A stretch of DNA of 64,000 bases from Thalassomonas viridans (GTDB lineage: Bacteria > Pseudomonadota > Gammaproteobacteria > Enterobacterales > Alteromonadaceae): contig NZ_CP059733.1 in assembly GCF_000948985.2 (NCBI RefSeq), forward strand, positions 2,790,001 through 2,854,000, read 5' to 3'. Shown in pieces: positions 26,466 through 35,702 of this stretch. The first letter of the stretch is position 1, and each line of letters starts with the position of its first letter. Made by a program: the position numbers and the translations under genes. The notes below the pieces were generated by a model. That model was not told where the DNA came from. It made no database searches and saw only the letters and a program-made list of their open reading frames with translations.

Positions 26466-27917
26466 ATGACAGACACTCCTTTGACAAAATCTCCCAGTAT
26501 GGTTGATACCTTAGTCCCGGTATTAACCCTGGTGGCTATGCTGGCCGCCGCTGTTGGCTATTTCGGAGATAACTCATCCTATGGCCCCAACCAAATTGCC
26601 TTATTGATCAGCATGGGGCTGGCCATGGTCATAGGGCTGAAAAACGGCCATAGCTGGCGTGAAATGGAAAAGGCTGTGGTTAACGGCATTTCGCTATCTT
26701 TGGGGGCTGTGCTGATTTTACTTTCTGTCGGCGCATTAATAGGTACCTGGTTATTATCCGGTACTGTGCCTACCATGATCTATTACGGTTTGAAAATTCT
26801 CGATCCCAGCTGGTTTTATGCCGCCGCCTGTATTATCTGCGGCATAGTGGCCATGAGTATCGGCAGCTCCTGGACCACGGCCGCGACCATAGGTGTTGCC
26901 CTGCTCGGGATCGCACAGGGCCTGGGCTTGTCGCCGGCAATCACCGCAGGCGCCGTGATTTCCGGGGCATATTTCGGCGATAAAATCTCGCCGCTATCGG
27001 AAACCACCAACCTGGCGCCGGCTGTTGCCGGCAGCGAGTTGTTCGCCCATATCCGCTATATGTTATGGACCACAGTGCCTTCGATTTCAACCGCCATTGT
27101 CCTGTTCCTGATTCTGGGATTTTCTGAAACTTCCAGCGCCGATAGCAATGCGATTGAAGTGATGAACAGCCAGCTGGAGCAGCAGTTTAATCTCAGTATT
27201 TTAAACCTTATTCCCCTGGTGATCTTATTGGCTATGGCGATTAAAAAAGTGCCGGCATTTCCTGCGGTATCTATCGGCGCCTTAATCGGCGGGGTATGGG
27301 CTGTTTTATTCCAGCAAGAGCTTATTATGCGCCTGGCCAGCGAGGGTAGCGAAGTTTTTGCCGGAAATTTAATGGTGGTATGGACCGCTTTTTTTGACGG
27401 TGTTGCAATAACAACCGGCGATGCCGAATTGGATAAACTGTTAAGCGGCGGCGGCATGTCCGGCATGTTAACCACTATCTGGTTGATTATGTGTGCATTG
27501 AGTTTCGGTGCGGTACTGGAGCACTTGGGCATGTTACGTAAGCTGGTGGAATCTATCCTGGCTGCGGCCAAGTCAACCGGCAGCCTGATTGCCAGCACAG
27601 TGGCTACCTGTATCGGTACTAACCTGATCACCGCGGATCAGTATATGGCCATTGTGATGCCCGGGCGCATGTATAAAGAAGAATATGAGCGACGGGGACT
27701 GGATCCCGTGGTCTTGAGCCGTACCCTGGAAGACTCGGGCACTATCACTTCACCGCTGATCCCCTGGAATACATGCGGTGCCTATATGTCCAGCGTGCTT
27801 ATGGTGAACCCGCTGGAGTATATGTTTTATTGCTTCTTTAACCTGATCAACCCGGTGCTGGCGATTGTTTATGGTTTTATCGGCTTTAAGATAAAAAAAT
27901 TGGTCAAAGGCGGTTAA
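26466..27917 (+). CDS. nhaC: Na+/H+ antiporter NhaC family
   Basis: A polytopic inner-membrane antiporter, 483 residues with about 11-12 hydrophobic segments. Family features include IGSSWTTAATIGVALLGIA, GAVISGAYFGDKISPLSETT (ion-binding region) and ITSPLIPWNTCGAYMS near the C-terminus. It exports sodium in exchange for protons, sensible for a marine bacterium, though some NhaC members exchange other solutes. It is a single gene with its own leader (26227-26465) and terminator. Confidence 0.9.
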   Translation: MTDTPLTKSPSMVDTLVPVLTLVAMLAAAVGYFGDNSSYGPNQIALLISMGLAMVIGLKNGHSWREMEKAVVNGISLSLGAVLILLSVGALIGTWLLSGTVPTMIYYGLKILDPSWFYAAACIICGIVAMSIGSSWTTAATIGVALLGIAQGLGLSPAITAGAVISGAYFGDKISPLSETTNLAPAVAGSELFAHIRYMLWTTVPSISTAIVLFLILGFSETSSADSNAIEVMNSQLEQQFNLSILNLIPLVILLAMAIKKVPAFPAVSIGALIGGVWAVLFQQELIMRLASEGSEVFAGNLMVVWTAFFDGVAITTGDAELDKLLSGGGMSGMLTTIWLIMCALSFGAVLEHLGMLRKLVESILAAAKSTGSLIASTVATCIGTNLITADQYMAIVMPGRMYKEEYERRGLDPVVLSRTLEDSGTITSPLIPWNTCGAYMSSVLMVNPLEYMFYCFFNLINPVLAIVYGFIGFKIKKLVKGG

Positions 27918-27941
27918 TTTTTTTAAAGTAAATATTTATTC

Positions 27942-27972
27942 AAAAACCTGTGTAATGCAGGTTTTTTGTTTT
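27942..27972 (+). terminator. Terminator after nhaC
   Basis: AAAAACCTG (27942-27950) pairs with CAGGTTTTT (27958-27966) with a 7-base loop, then TGTTTTTC. Confidence 0.85.
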
Positions 27973-28040
27973 TCAGCATGTTTATTTATAAAATAATATT
28001 CATTAAGGCCGACTGACCGGCCATATTCAGGGACCTATCT

Positions 28041-30611
28041 ATGAGTGAGTTTACGCCACGTTACCTGGCAGATTATCAAGTTTCAGCCTTTACCATTTCC
28101 ACTATCGATTTAACCTTTGAACTGGACGATACCGCCACTAAAGTGACCAGCGTGATGTCGGTAAAACGCCAGGGCAGCCACAAGCAAGCGCTGGTGCTCG
28201 ACGGCGAGCACCTGACCTTGCTTTCGGTAAAAATGGATGAATGCCTGTTATCCGCCGATGATTATTTTTTATCGGATACCGCTTTGGAAATCCCGACCCA
28301 GGCCGATGAATTTTTGTTAACCATAGTCACCGAAATCAATCCCCAGGACAATACTGCCCTGGAAGGACTTTTCAAATCCGGGGATGCGTTTTGCACCCAA
28401 TGTGAAGCGGAAGGCTTCAGGCGCATTACTTATTACCTTGACCGGCCGGACGTGATGGCGGTATTTACCACTAAAGTGGTGGCCGCCAAGGACAAGTACC
28501 CGTACCTGCTTTCCAACGGCAATAAAATTGCCACGGGCGAGCTGGGGGACGGCAAGCATTTTGTCCAGTGGCATGACCCTTTCCCTAAGCCGAGTTATTT
28601 GTTTGCCCTGGTTGCCGGTGATTTTGATTTATTGCAGGACAGCTATGTTACTTCCGAAGGCAGGGAAGTGGCGCTGGAAATCTTTGTCGATAAAGGTAAC
28701 CTGAGTAAAGCCGAACATGCCATGGCCTCATTAAAACATGCGATGGCCTGGGACGAAGAAACCTTTTCACTGGCTTATGATCTGGATATCTACATGATAG
28801 TGGCGGTGGATTTCTTCAATATGGGGGCCATGGAGAACAAGGGCCTGAATGTCTTTAACAGCAAATATGTACTGGCGGATACCGAAAGCGCCACGGATAT
28901 CGATTATTTTAATATTGAAGCCGTGATCGCCCATGAATATTTCCATAACTGGACCGGTAACCGGGTCACCTGCCGCGACTGGTTCCAGCTGAGCCTGAAA
29001 GAAGGCTTGACCGTGTTCCGCGATCAGGAGTTCAGCGGCGACATGAATTCCAAAACCGTTGCCCGCATTCAGAATGTCAGGGTGTTAAGGTCGCAGCAAT
29101 TCGCCGAAGACGCCGGCCCGATGGCGCATCCCATCAGGCCGGAAAAAGTGATGGAGATGAATAACTTCTATACCCTGACCGTGTATGAAAAAGGCGCAGA
29201 AGTTATCCGCATGATCCATACCTTGCTCGGCGGGGAAGGTTTTGCCAAAGGCATGGCGTTATATTTTGAACGCTTTGACGGCATGGCGGTGACCTGCGAT
29301 GATTTTGTCAATGCTATGGCGGATGCTTCCGGCACAGATCTGAGCCAGTTCAAGCGCTGGTACAGTCAAAGCGGCACGCCGCACCTGAAAGTCAGGGAAG
29401 CTTTCGACCCGGAAACCAGCCAGTATCAGTTAACCATCAGCCAGCAGAACCAGGCGGGCGAAACCTTTGCTGCGGAAGACTGCCTGCATATTCCGGTGAA
29501 AATCGAACTGATCGATGCCGACTCCGGCATAGGCCAGGGGCAGCTGCTGGAATTAACCGGCCCGGAGCAAACCTGGACGTTTGCGCATTACCAGGCCAAA
29601 CCTGTGGTGGCCTTGCTGGGAGATTTCTCGGCGCCGGTCAAGGTGGATTTCGAGCAGACGGACCTGGCGCTGGAAGTCTTGATGCTGGCGGCCCGGGACG
29701 GTTTTTGCCGCTGGGATGCCGGACAAAAGTTATTATGCCGCTACCTGCATAAGCTTGTTGCCGAGCCGGACTATAGCTTGCCGGAGAGTTTGATCACTAT
29801 CTTCAGTAAAATTCTGCAGGCGGATTCAGATCCCGCCTTTACCGCAGAACAACTAACCTTGCCTGCCTTTGGCGAGGTGGCTGACCAGATCCACCAGGTG
29901 GATCCCGTGGCCTTAGTGAACGCCCAGAAAAAGTTAAAACACTTCCTGGCCGCCGGCCTACAGCAGCAGCTGACGGCCTGTTATCACAACTGCCGGCAAA
30001 AAACCGGTCTCAGCCAGCAGCAGGCGATAGGCAGCCGGGCGCTGAAAAACATCTGTTTATCCTATCTTGCGGTATTGCCCGGGGCGGAATCCCTGGTGAC
30101 GGATCAGTTTGGCAACGCCGCGAATATGACAGACACCTTAGCGGCGCTTAATGCGGCGGCATTTAACAACCTGGCGGGTTTTGACAGCCAGATGTCCGCC
30201 TTTGAAAGCAAATGGCACGATACGCCTTTGGTGATGGACAAATGGTTTACCATAGGTGCCAGTTTAAACAGCGCCGATATTTTCGAGCGCCTGGAGGCCT
30301 TGCTTAAACATCCGCTGTTCAGTATCAAAAACCCGAACCGGGCGCGTTCCCTTATCGGCGCCTTTATCAGCGCCAACCCGAAATATTTCCATTGCCAGAC
30401 AGGGCGGGGCTACCGCTTCCTGGCGGAGCAAATCAAAAGGCTTAATGAGATTAATCCGCAGGTGGCGTCCCGGCTGATTACCCCGCTGATCCAGTACAAG
30501 GAATATGATCTAACGCGCCAAGAGCTGATGCTGGAGCAACTGAAAGCACTGCGCGCCTTACCGCAACTGTCCCGGGATTTGCTGGAAAAGCTGGATGCGG
30601 CATTAAACTGA
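28041..30611 (+). CDS. pepN: Aminopeptidase N
   Basis: Zinc M1 metallopeptidase that removes N-terminal residues from peptides in the cytoplasm. It is 856 residues, slightly shorter than E. coli PepN (870). It has the exopeptidase motif GAMENKGLNVF at about 263, the zinc site HEYFHNWTG (H298, H302) with the distal glutamate in LKEGLTVFRD, and the catalytic tyrosine region TVYEKGAEVIRM. A helical C-terminal domain follows. A weak SD (AGGGA) lies 8 bases before the ATG. The DUF2835 gene follows after 4 bases. Confidence 0.96.
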   Translation: MSEFTPRYLADYQVSAFTISTIDLTFELDDTATKVTSVMSVKRQGSHKQALVLDGEHLTLLSVKMDECLLSADDYFLSDTALEIPTQADEFLLTIVTEINPQDNTALEGLFKSGDAFCTQCEAEGFRRITYYLDRPDVMAVFTTKVVAAKDKYPYLLSNGNKIATGELGDGKHFVQWHDPFPKPSYLFALVAGDFDLLQDSYVTSEGREVALEIFVDKGNLSKAEHAMASLKHAMAWDEETFSLAYDLDIYMIVAVDFFNMGAMENKGLNVFNSKYVLADTESATDIDYFNIEAVIAHEYFHNWTGNRVTCRDWFQLSLKEGLTVFRDQEFSGDMNSKTVARIQNVRVLRSQQFAEDAGPMAHPIRPEKVMEMNNFYTLTVYEKGAEVIRMIHTLLGGEGFAKGMALYFERFDGMAVTCDDFVNAMADASGTDLSQFKRWYSQSGTPHLKVREAFDPETSQYQLTISQQNQAGETFAAEDCLHIPVKIELIDADSGIGQGQLLELTGPEQTWTFAHYQAKPVVALLGDFSAPVKVDFEQTDLALEVLMLAARDGFCRWDAGQKLLCRYLHKLVAEPDYSLPESLITIFSKILQADSDPAFTAEQLTLPAFGEVADQIHQVDPVALVNAQKKLKHFLAAGLQQQLTACYHNCRQKTGLSQQQAIGSRALKNICLSYLAVLPGAESLVTDQFGNAANMTDTLAALNAAAFNNLAGFDSQMSAFESKWHDTPLVMDKWFTIGASLNSADIFERLEALLKHPLFSIKNPNRARSLIGAFISANPKYFHCQTGRGYRFLAEQIKRLNEINPQVASRLITPLIQYKEYDLTRQELMLEQLKALRALPQLSRDLLEKLDAALN

Positions 30612-30615
30612 TTCT

Positions 30616-30831
30616 ATGAAGTATTACTTTTCTATCAATATGACCAGCGAGGAGTTTCTGCCCTATTACCGGGGGCAGATCCACTCCCTGATTGTCACCA
30701 GCACGGCAGGACAAAGGATTCAGTTTCCTGCCATGCATATCAGAAAATACCTGACCCGATCCGGGGTGCGGGGATATTTCTGCATGGAAACCAGGGATAA
30801 TAAGTTTTTATCTTTAACTAAACTGAAATAA
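30616..30831 (+). CDS. DUF2835 family small protein
   Basis: A 71-residue protein of the DUF2835 family, found in Alteromonadales and Pseudomonas, function unknown. The pattern YYRGQIHSLIVTSTAGQRIQ, FPAMHIRKYLTRSGVRGYF and FLSLTKL matches family members I recall. It has no signal peptide or membrane segment. It starts 4 bases after the pepN stop and is probably co-transcribed. Confidence 0.8.
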   Translation: MKYYFSINMTSEEFLPYYRGQIHSLIVTSTAGQRIQFPAMHIRKYLTRSGVRGYFCMETRDNKFLSLTKLK

Positions 30832-31153
30832 TTAGAGTATATGCTTTAAACGGTGGTCTGACCATCATCGAAATAATATCAGCCGCTGTTTTGGCAGAAA
30901 TAGCGGCTAATTCCTTCACTTAATCGTCCTGAAACCAGTAAAAGCCATATTGTTTTAAACAAGTGTTTTAAACGGTGTTTTAGCTTTCCGCTTAATTTCA
31001 ACGCAAGTCATTAAAATACAGTGCCTTAACAAATGTGTTTTGGTCTTGCCTCGCGAGGCAAATGATGCAATTATTGTTTAATCCACAAAAGTGGCAAAGA
31101 AAAATAAAAAGTAATAACTAAGAATAATTGTTTCGGGACTGGGGAGAGAATGA
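30832..31153 (+). promoter_or_regulatory. Upstream region of DUF1302 operon
   Basis: 322 bases without a gene. It holds a stem AGCCGCT (30881-30887)/AGCGGCT (30902-30908) that may end pepN-DUF2835 transcription, and a perfect 16-bp palindrome (31046-31061) listed separately. The operon promoter should lie here, but I see no clear -35/-10 pair. Confidence 0.5.
31046..31061. promoter_or_regulatory. Perfect 16-bp palindrome, candidate operator
   Basis: TTGCCTCGCGAGGCAA reads the same on both strands with no spacer, 93 bases before the DUF1302 start codon. Size and symmetry fit a TetR- or similar dimer operator. No regulator gene is adjacent. Confidence 0.5.
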
Positions 31154-33229
31154 ATGAAACATCATCCGCGCGATAAGTTTTATAAAAAGCCATTGGCTTT
31201 GAGTATTACCGCCGCCTTAATGTCTTTCGCGGCGAGTCAAGCATCCGCGGCTAATTTCCAACTGGGCGACTTTGACATCAGTTTTGATTCTACCTTTACG
31301 GCAGGCTCAAGTTGGCGCGTTGAAGACAGGAATTGGTCAGACAATGTCGCTAAGTCAAATAACCTGAAAAACGGTTTTGATTTTAGCAATTATAATGCAG
31401 CCTTTAACAATGAGCCGGGCGGTTTGAGCCAAAGGGATATCTGGCTGGGTGCGGGTAACTATTCCAATAACGGCGACAACGGCAACCTCAATTACGACTC
31501 AGGCGAAACCTTTTCAAAAATGATCAAGGGCAGCCACGAGCTGGACATCCGCAACGGCGATTTCGGCCTGTTCGTGCGCGGCATGTATTTTTATGATTTT
31601 GAGATGATGGATGAAAGCCGCGCCTGGGACAATCCTATCAACGGCAATACCAATGATCCCTGCCGTGACAAAGAAGCGCGCGAACAAATCTGCCGCGATA
31701 TCCGCTTACTCGATGCCTTTATTTACGGCGATTTCGAAATCGGTGAGATGCCGTTATCGATACGCCTGGGTCAGCAGGTGATCAGCTGGGGGGAAAGTGC
31801 GTTAATCTCCCACGGCTTAAGTGAAATAAACCCGGTTGATCTTGCCCGTTTAAAAGCTCCGGGCGCTGAGATCAAAGAAGCCTTTATTCCTTTTGGCGCC
31901 TTATGGGCTTCACTTGGGGTAACGGAAAACTTCAATATTGAACTTTATTACCAGTATGAGTGGGAAAAAACCGTATTGCCGGCGCCGGGCAGTTATTTCT
32001 CCACCAATGATTTTGCCGGCGACGGCGGTCAGTACAACAATATCCAGTTAGGTTTCGGCGGCCGTCCTGACTTAGATCTGGACTCTTTGCTAGCCGGGTT
32101 AAATGAAATCGGCGATATGCTGCGCTCCGGTGATCCCGCACAGGCGGCAGCAGCACAGGCGGCTTATGTCCAGTATCCGACTAAGGTTACCTTAAGGGCG
32201 CCGGGCTCACAGGCGGAAGTAAAACCTGAAGACGGCGGCCAGTACGGTTTACGTTTATCCTGGTACCTGCCTGAATTTAACGATACCGAATTAAGCCTGT
32301 ATTATGTTAACTACCACAGCCGCAGGCCGTTATTCTCAGGGATCACCGCAGATTTTTCTGCCGCAACCATGGGGGCGGATCTCGCCAAAATCGCCAGCGG
32401 GCCGGTTACCATAGACAATTACTACGAGCTTAATACCTTCTCTCAGGTGCTGTTATCCTATCCTGAAGACATCAACATGTATGCGTTAAGCTGGAACTCG
32501 ACCTTAGGCACCACCGCCTTCTCGGGTGAAATTACCTACCGCCAGGACGAGCCGCTGCAAATCGATGACGTAGAGCTGTTATACGCCGCTATGCCGCAGC
32601 AGTTATACAATGCCGGCCTGCGTGACGATACCAACTTTGTTTCGCAAATGGTGGACGATAACGGCAACCCGTACGGCTCAGGCGTACAGGCCAACGGTTT
32701 TATCCTGTCCGATACCATACAGGCGCAAATGACTTTCAGTCATTTATTCGGCCCGACCTTAGGGGCGAGCCAGTTCACGACCTTACTGGAAGTCGGCGCC
32801 ATCAGCATCGAAGATATGCCGGATAAGGATGAATTACGCCTTAACGGTCCGGCAACAGGCCGCAGTGGCGTGATTGCCGCAGCGCCAGGTTTAAATGACG
32901 CCCTGCAGGGCGGCGTGGAAACCAATCCGTTCCCGGATGATTTTGCCTGGGGCTACCGCCTGCTGGCGAAACTCGAATATAACGATGTTTTTGCCGGGAT
33001 CAATGTCGCACCGAAAATGGTGTTCTCACACGATGTCCAGGGGATCACGCCTGATCCTATTTTCTTGTTCGTCGAAGATCGTAAGTCTGTATCCCTTGGG
33101 GTGACCTTTGACTATCAAAACCGCTGGTCGGCGGATGTCAGCTACAACAGCTTCTTTGATGGCGTAGGCACCACCAACCAGATGGAAGATCGTGATTTTG
33201 TTTCTTTTAGTGTTAAATATTCAATTTAA
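31154..33229 (+). CDS. DUF1302 outer-membrane-type protein
   Basis: A 691-residue exported protein of the DUF1302 family. A signal peptide ends near ASQASA (about residue 33), then NFQLGDFDISFDSTFTAGSS begins a predicted beta-barrel; the C-terminus FVSFSVKYSI with terminal hydrophobic alternation fits outer-membrane insertion. The conserved IRLGQQVISWGESALI, LSEINPVDLARLKAPG and EIKEAFIPFGALWAS are typical. Family members always travel with DUF1329 and RND genes, as here. The function is not established; uptake or export of hydrophobic compounds is inferred. The SD GGGGAG lies 7 bases before the ATG. Confidence 0.88.
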   Translation: MKHHPRDKFYKKPLALSITAALMSFAASQASAANFQLGDFDISFDSTFTAGSSWRVEDRNWSDNVAKSNNLKNGFDFSNYNAAFNNEPGGLSQRDIWLGAGNYSNNGDNGNLNYDSGETFSKMIKGSHELDIRNGDFGLFVRGMYFYDFEMMDESRAWDNPINGNTNDPCRDKEAREQICRDIRLLDAFIYGDFEIGEMPLSIRLGQQVISWGESALISHGLSEINPVDLARLKAPGAEIKEAFIPFGALWASLGVTENFNIELYYQYEWEKTVLPAPGSYFSTNDFAGDGGQYNNIQLGFGGRPDLDLDSLLAGLNEIGDMLRSGDPAQAAAAQAAYVQYPTKVTLRAPGSQAEVKPEDGGQYGLRLSWYLPEFNDTELSLYYVNYHSRRPLFSGITADFSAATMGADLAKIASGPVTIDNYYELNTFSQVLLSYPEDINMYALSWNSTLGTTAFSGEITYRQDEPLQIDDVELLYAAMPQQLYNAGLRDDTNFVSQMVDDNGNPYGSGVQANGFILSDTIQAQMTFSHLFGPTLGASQFTTLLEVGAISIEDMPDKDELRLNGPATGRSGVIAAAPGLNDALQGGVETNPFPDDFAWGYRLLAKLEYNDVFAGINVAPKMVFSHDVQGITPDPIFLFVEDRKSVSLGVTFDYQNRWSADVSYNSFFDGVGTTNQMEDRDFVSFSVKYSI

Positions 33230-33241
33230 GGGCATCCAACA

Positions 33242-34606
33242 ATGAAAAATATATCCCTTTTATCATTAGCCGTATCGCTTGCCTTTACCAGTGGTGCAGC
33301 GCTTGCCAAGATAACCCCTGAGCAGGCGGCAAAGCTAAATAAAGAGTTGACGGTTTTCGGCGCAGAGCGCGGCGCCAATGCCGACGGCTCTATCCCCGCC
33401 TGGGACGGCGGTATCAAATCGGCGCCGGCGGGATTTAAACCCGGCGACCATCACCCGGATCCTTTCCCCGGGGATAAAGTGCTGTATACGGTTACCGCTC
33501 AAAACCTTGACCAGTACAGAAATTTACTGACGCCGGGCCAGATCAAGTTATTTGAAACCTACCCGGATACCTACAAGATGAACGTCTACCAGACGCGCCG
33601 CTCTGCTTCATATCCAGAGCATGTTTACCAGGCGACCCTGGACAATGCCACCCGCGCCGAGCTGGTGCAGGAAGGTAACGGGATCAAGCAGGCGTCTGTC
33701 GGTATTCCTTTCCCTATTCCTGCCAACGGTTTAGAGGCCATCTGGAACCATATCCTGCGTTACCGCGGTGAAGCCATTACCCGCCAGGGGGGTCAGGCTG
33801 CGCCAACGGCTTCCGGGGATTACACTTATATGGGCTTTGATGACAGGTTGTTAGTGCCTTACGGCGTAAAAGGGGCGTCACCGGAAAAACTTGAAGAAAC
33901 CAATATCTTGTTCAAGTTTAAACAAAAAGTGACTGAGCCTGCCCGTCTGGCCGGTACCGCCTTGCTGGTACATGAAACCATGGACCAGATCAAAACCCCG
34001 CGTCAGGCCTGGACCTACAACACAGGTCAGCGCCGGGTACGCCGCGCGCCCAATGTTGCCTATGATGCACCGGGCACCGCGTCTGACGGCCTGCGCACCA
34101 CGGACGATTTCGATATGTTCAACGGCGCGCCGGACCGTTATACCTGGACCTTAAAAGGCAAGCAGGAATTGCTGATCCCTTATAACGATTACCGTTTGCA
34201 CAGCGACAAGATCGGCTATGACGATGTGTTAAAAGCCGGCCATATCAACCCGGACCTGGTGCGTTATGAAAAACACAGGGTGTGGGTAGTGGAAGCCGAC
34301 CTGAAGGCCAACACCCGCCATACCTATAAAAAGCGTGTTTTCTTTATCGATGAAGACAGCTGGCAGATTGCGGTAACGGATATCTACGATAACCGTGACG
34401 AGCTTTACCGCGTCGGTGTTGCCCATGGTATCAACTACTATGAAGTACCGACCCAGTGGTCTACGCTGGAAGTCTTCCACGACCTGCAGTCCCGTCGCTA
34501 TATTGCCATGGGTCTGGACAATGAAGCCAATATGTATGACTTCTCCGCGCAAATGAAAGAGAAATCGTTTACGCCGGCGGCATTAAGACGAGAAGGGCGC
34601 CGTTAA
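33242..34606 (+). CDS. DUF1329 periplasmic (LolA-like) protein
   Basis: A 454-residue exported protein of the DUF1329 family. The signal peptide (SLAVSLAFTSGAALA) is cut about residue 22; ELTVFGAERGANADGSIPAW is the family's N-terminal signature, and RRVRRAPNVAYDAPGTASDG and DMFNGAPDRYTW follow. The fold of this family is described as LolB/LolA-like, which suits carrying a lipid-like ligand through the periplasm between the RND pump and the DUF1302 barrel. It begins 12 bases after the DUF1302 gene; a terminator-shaped hairpin separates it from the next gene. Confidence 0.88.
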   Translation: MKNISLLSLAVSLAFTSGAALAKITPEQAAKLNKELTVFGAERGANADGSIPAWDGGIKSAPAGFKPGDHHPDPFPGDKVLYTVTAQNLDQYRNLLTPGQIKLFETYPDTYKMNVYQTRRSASYPEHVYQATLDNATRAELVQEGNGIKQASVGIPFPIPANGLEAIWNHILRYRGEAITRQGGQAAPTASGDYTYMGFDDRLLVPYGVKGASPEKLEETNILFKFKQKVTEPARLAGTALLVHETMDQIKTPRQAWTYNTGQRRVRRAPNVAYDAPGTASDGLRTTDDFDMFNGAPDRYTWTLKGKQELLIPYNDYRLHSDKIGYDDVLKAGHINPDLVRYEKHRVWVVEADLKANTRHTYKKRVFFIDEDSWQIAVTDIYDNRDELYRVGVAHGINYYEVPTQWSTLEVFHDLQSRRYIAMGLDNEANMYDFSAQMKEKSFTPAALRREGRR

Positions 34607-34618
34607 GCAGCCCATAGA

Positions 34619-34646
34619 AACGGCTGGCAACTGCCAGCCGTTTTTT
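34619..34646 (+). terminator. Hairpin with T run inside the DUF1302 operon
   Basis: CGGCTGGCA (34621-34629)/TGCCAGCCG (34632-34640) plus flanking A/T pairs, then TTTTTT. It has a full intrinsic-terminator form although two more genes of the same functional set follow, so it may lower expression of the YCF48 and RND genes relative to the first two. Confidence 0.85.
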
Positions 34647-34687
34647 CTCCCTTTTTTATTAGTTTATTATTTTTACTCTGGATTTTC

Positions 34688-35698
34688 ATGAAGCGTTACT
34701 TAGCCCTTTCCCTGTTTTGTCTCAGCAGTTTTTTATCCCAGGCTTCTACTGCGCCTATCGCATCCGAACCGGCGCCTTTGGCCAGTCAGTCTTTATTACT
34801 CGATATTGTTAATGCCGGGCCGGATAAACTGGTGGCGGTCGGCGAACACGGCCATATCCTGACGTCAAACGACGGCAGCAACTGGCAGCAGGCGCAGGTG
34901 CCGGTGCAATCCACCCTGACCAGTGTGTATTTTGTTAACGGGCAGCTGGGCTGGGCCGTGGGTCATGATGCCAGTATTTTGCACACCCGGGACGGAGGTT
35001 TGAGCTGGCAAATACAGCAATACCTGCCCGAGCGGGAAAAGCCCTTGCTGGATGTGGTGTTTAAAGACGAAAACCAGGGATTGGCAATAGGGGCTTATGG
35101 CCAGTTTTTCCGTACCCTGGACGGCGGTAAAAGCTGGACCTTTGAATTCCACGATGAATTCCTGCATCCCGATGACGCCGATTATATCGAAGAGCTTAAG
35201 CAGGAAGACGAAGAGGCTTACCTCGATGAAATCTCCAGCATATTACCTCACTTCAACCGTATTTTTATGGATGGCCGCACCCTGTACCTGGTGGGTGAAA
35301 TCGGCCTGATCGCCAAAAGCAACGACTTCGGTGCTTCCTGGCAGCCTTTTGATGAAATTTACCAGGGTTCTTTTTTTGACTTAACCCGTACCCAGCAAGG
35401 CAACCTGCTGGTGGCCGGACTTAGGGGTAATGTTTTTCGCAGCCTGAAAAACGGCACCCCCTGGCAGCATGTGGATACCGGCACTACCGCTTTGATCAAT
35501 TCGATTGTGCTTGCCGGCGAGCAGGCGATTCTTCTGCTTGGCAATAACGGCGCCTTGCTTGAAAGCCGGGATGACGGGGTGAGTTTTACCCTCAGGCCAC
35601 AATCAGACGGTAAAGCGCTTATTGCCGGTGTCTGGTTTAAGAACAAGCTGGTCGCTGTCTCAGACGTTGGCATCAAAACTATCACCATAACGAAGTAG
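34688..35698 (+). CDS. YCF48/Hcf136-like beta-propeller protein
   Basis: A 336-residue exported protein. After a signal peptide (CLSSFLSQAS) it shows repeated sialidase-type turns: VGEHGHILTSNDGSNWQQ, VGHDASILHTRDGGLSWQ, IGAYGQFFRTLDGGKSW, VGEIGLIAKSNDFGASWQ. These define a YCF48-like propeller of about six to seven blades. In plants and cyanobacteria such proteins help photosystem II assembly; here the propeller is a constant partner of DUF1302/DUF1329/RND and is probably an accessory or assembly factor. The stop lies 4 bases before the RND start. Confidence 0.85.
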   Translation: MKRYLALSLFCLSSFLSQASTAPIASEPAPLASQSLLLDIVNAGPDKLVAVGEHGHILTSNDGSNWQQAQVPVQSTLTSVYFVNGQLGWAVGHDASILHTRDGGLSWQIQQYLPEREKPLLDVVFKDENQGLAIGAYGQFFRTLDGGKSWTFEFHDEFLHPDDADYIEELKQEDEEAYLDEISSILPHFNRIFMDGRTLYLVGEIGLIAKSNDFGASWQPFDEIYQGSFFDLTRTQQGNLLVAGLRGNVFRSLKNGTPWQHVDTGTTALINSIVLAGEQAILLLGNNGALLESRDDGVSFTLRPQSDGKALIAGVWFKNKLVAVSDVGIKTITITK

Positions 35699-35702
35699 AG
35701 TC

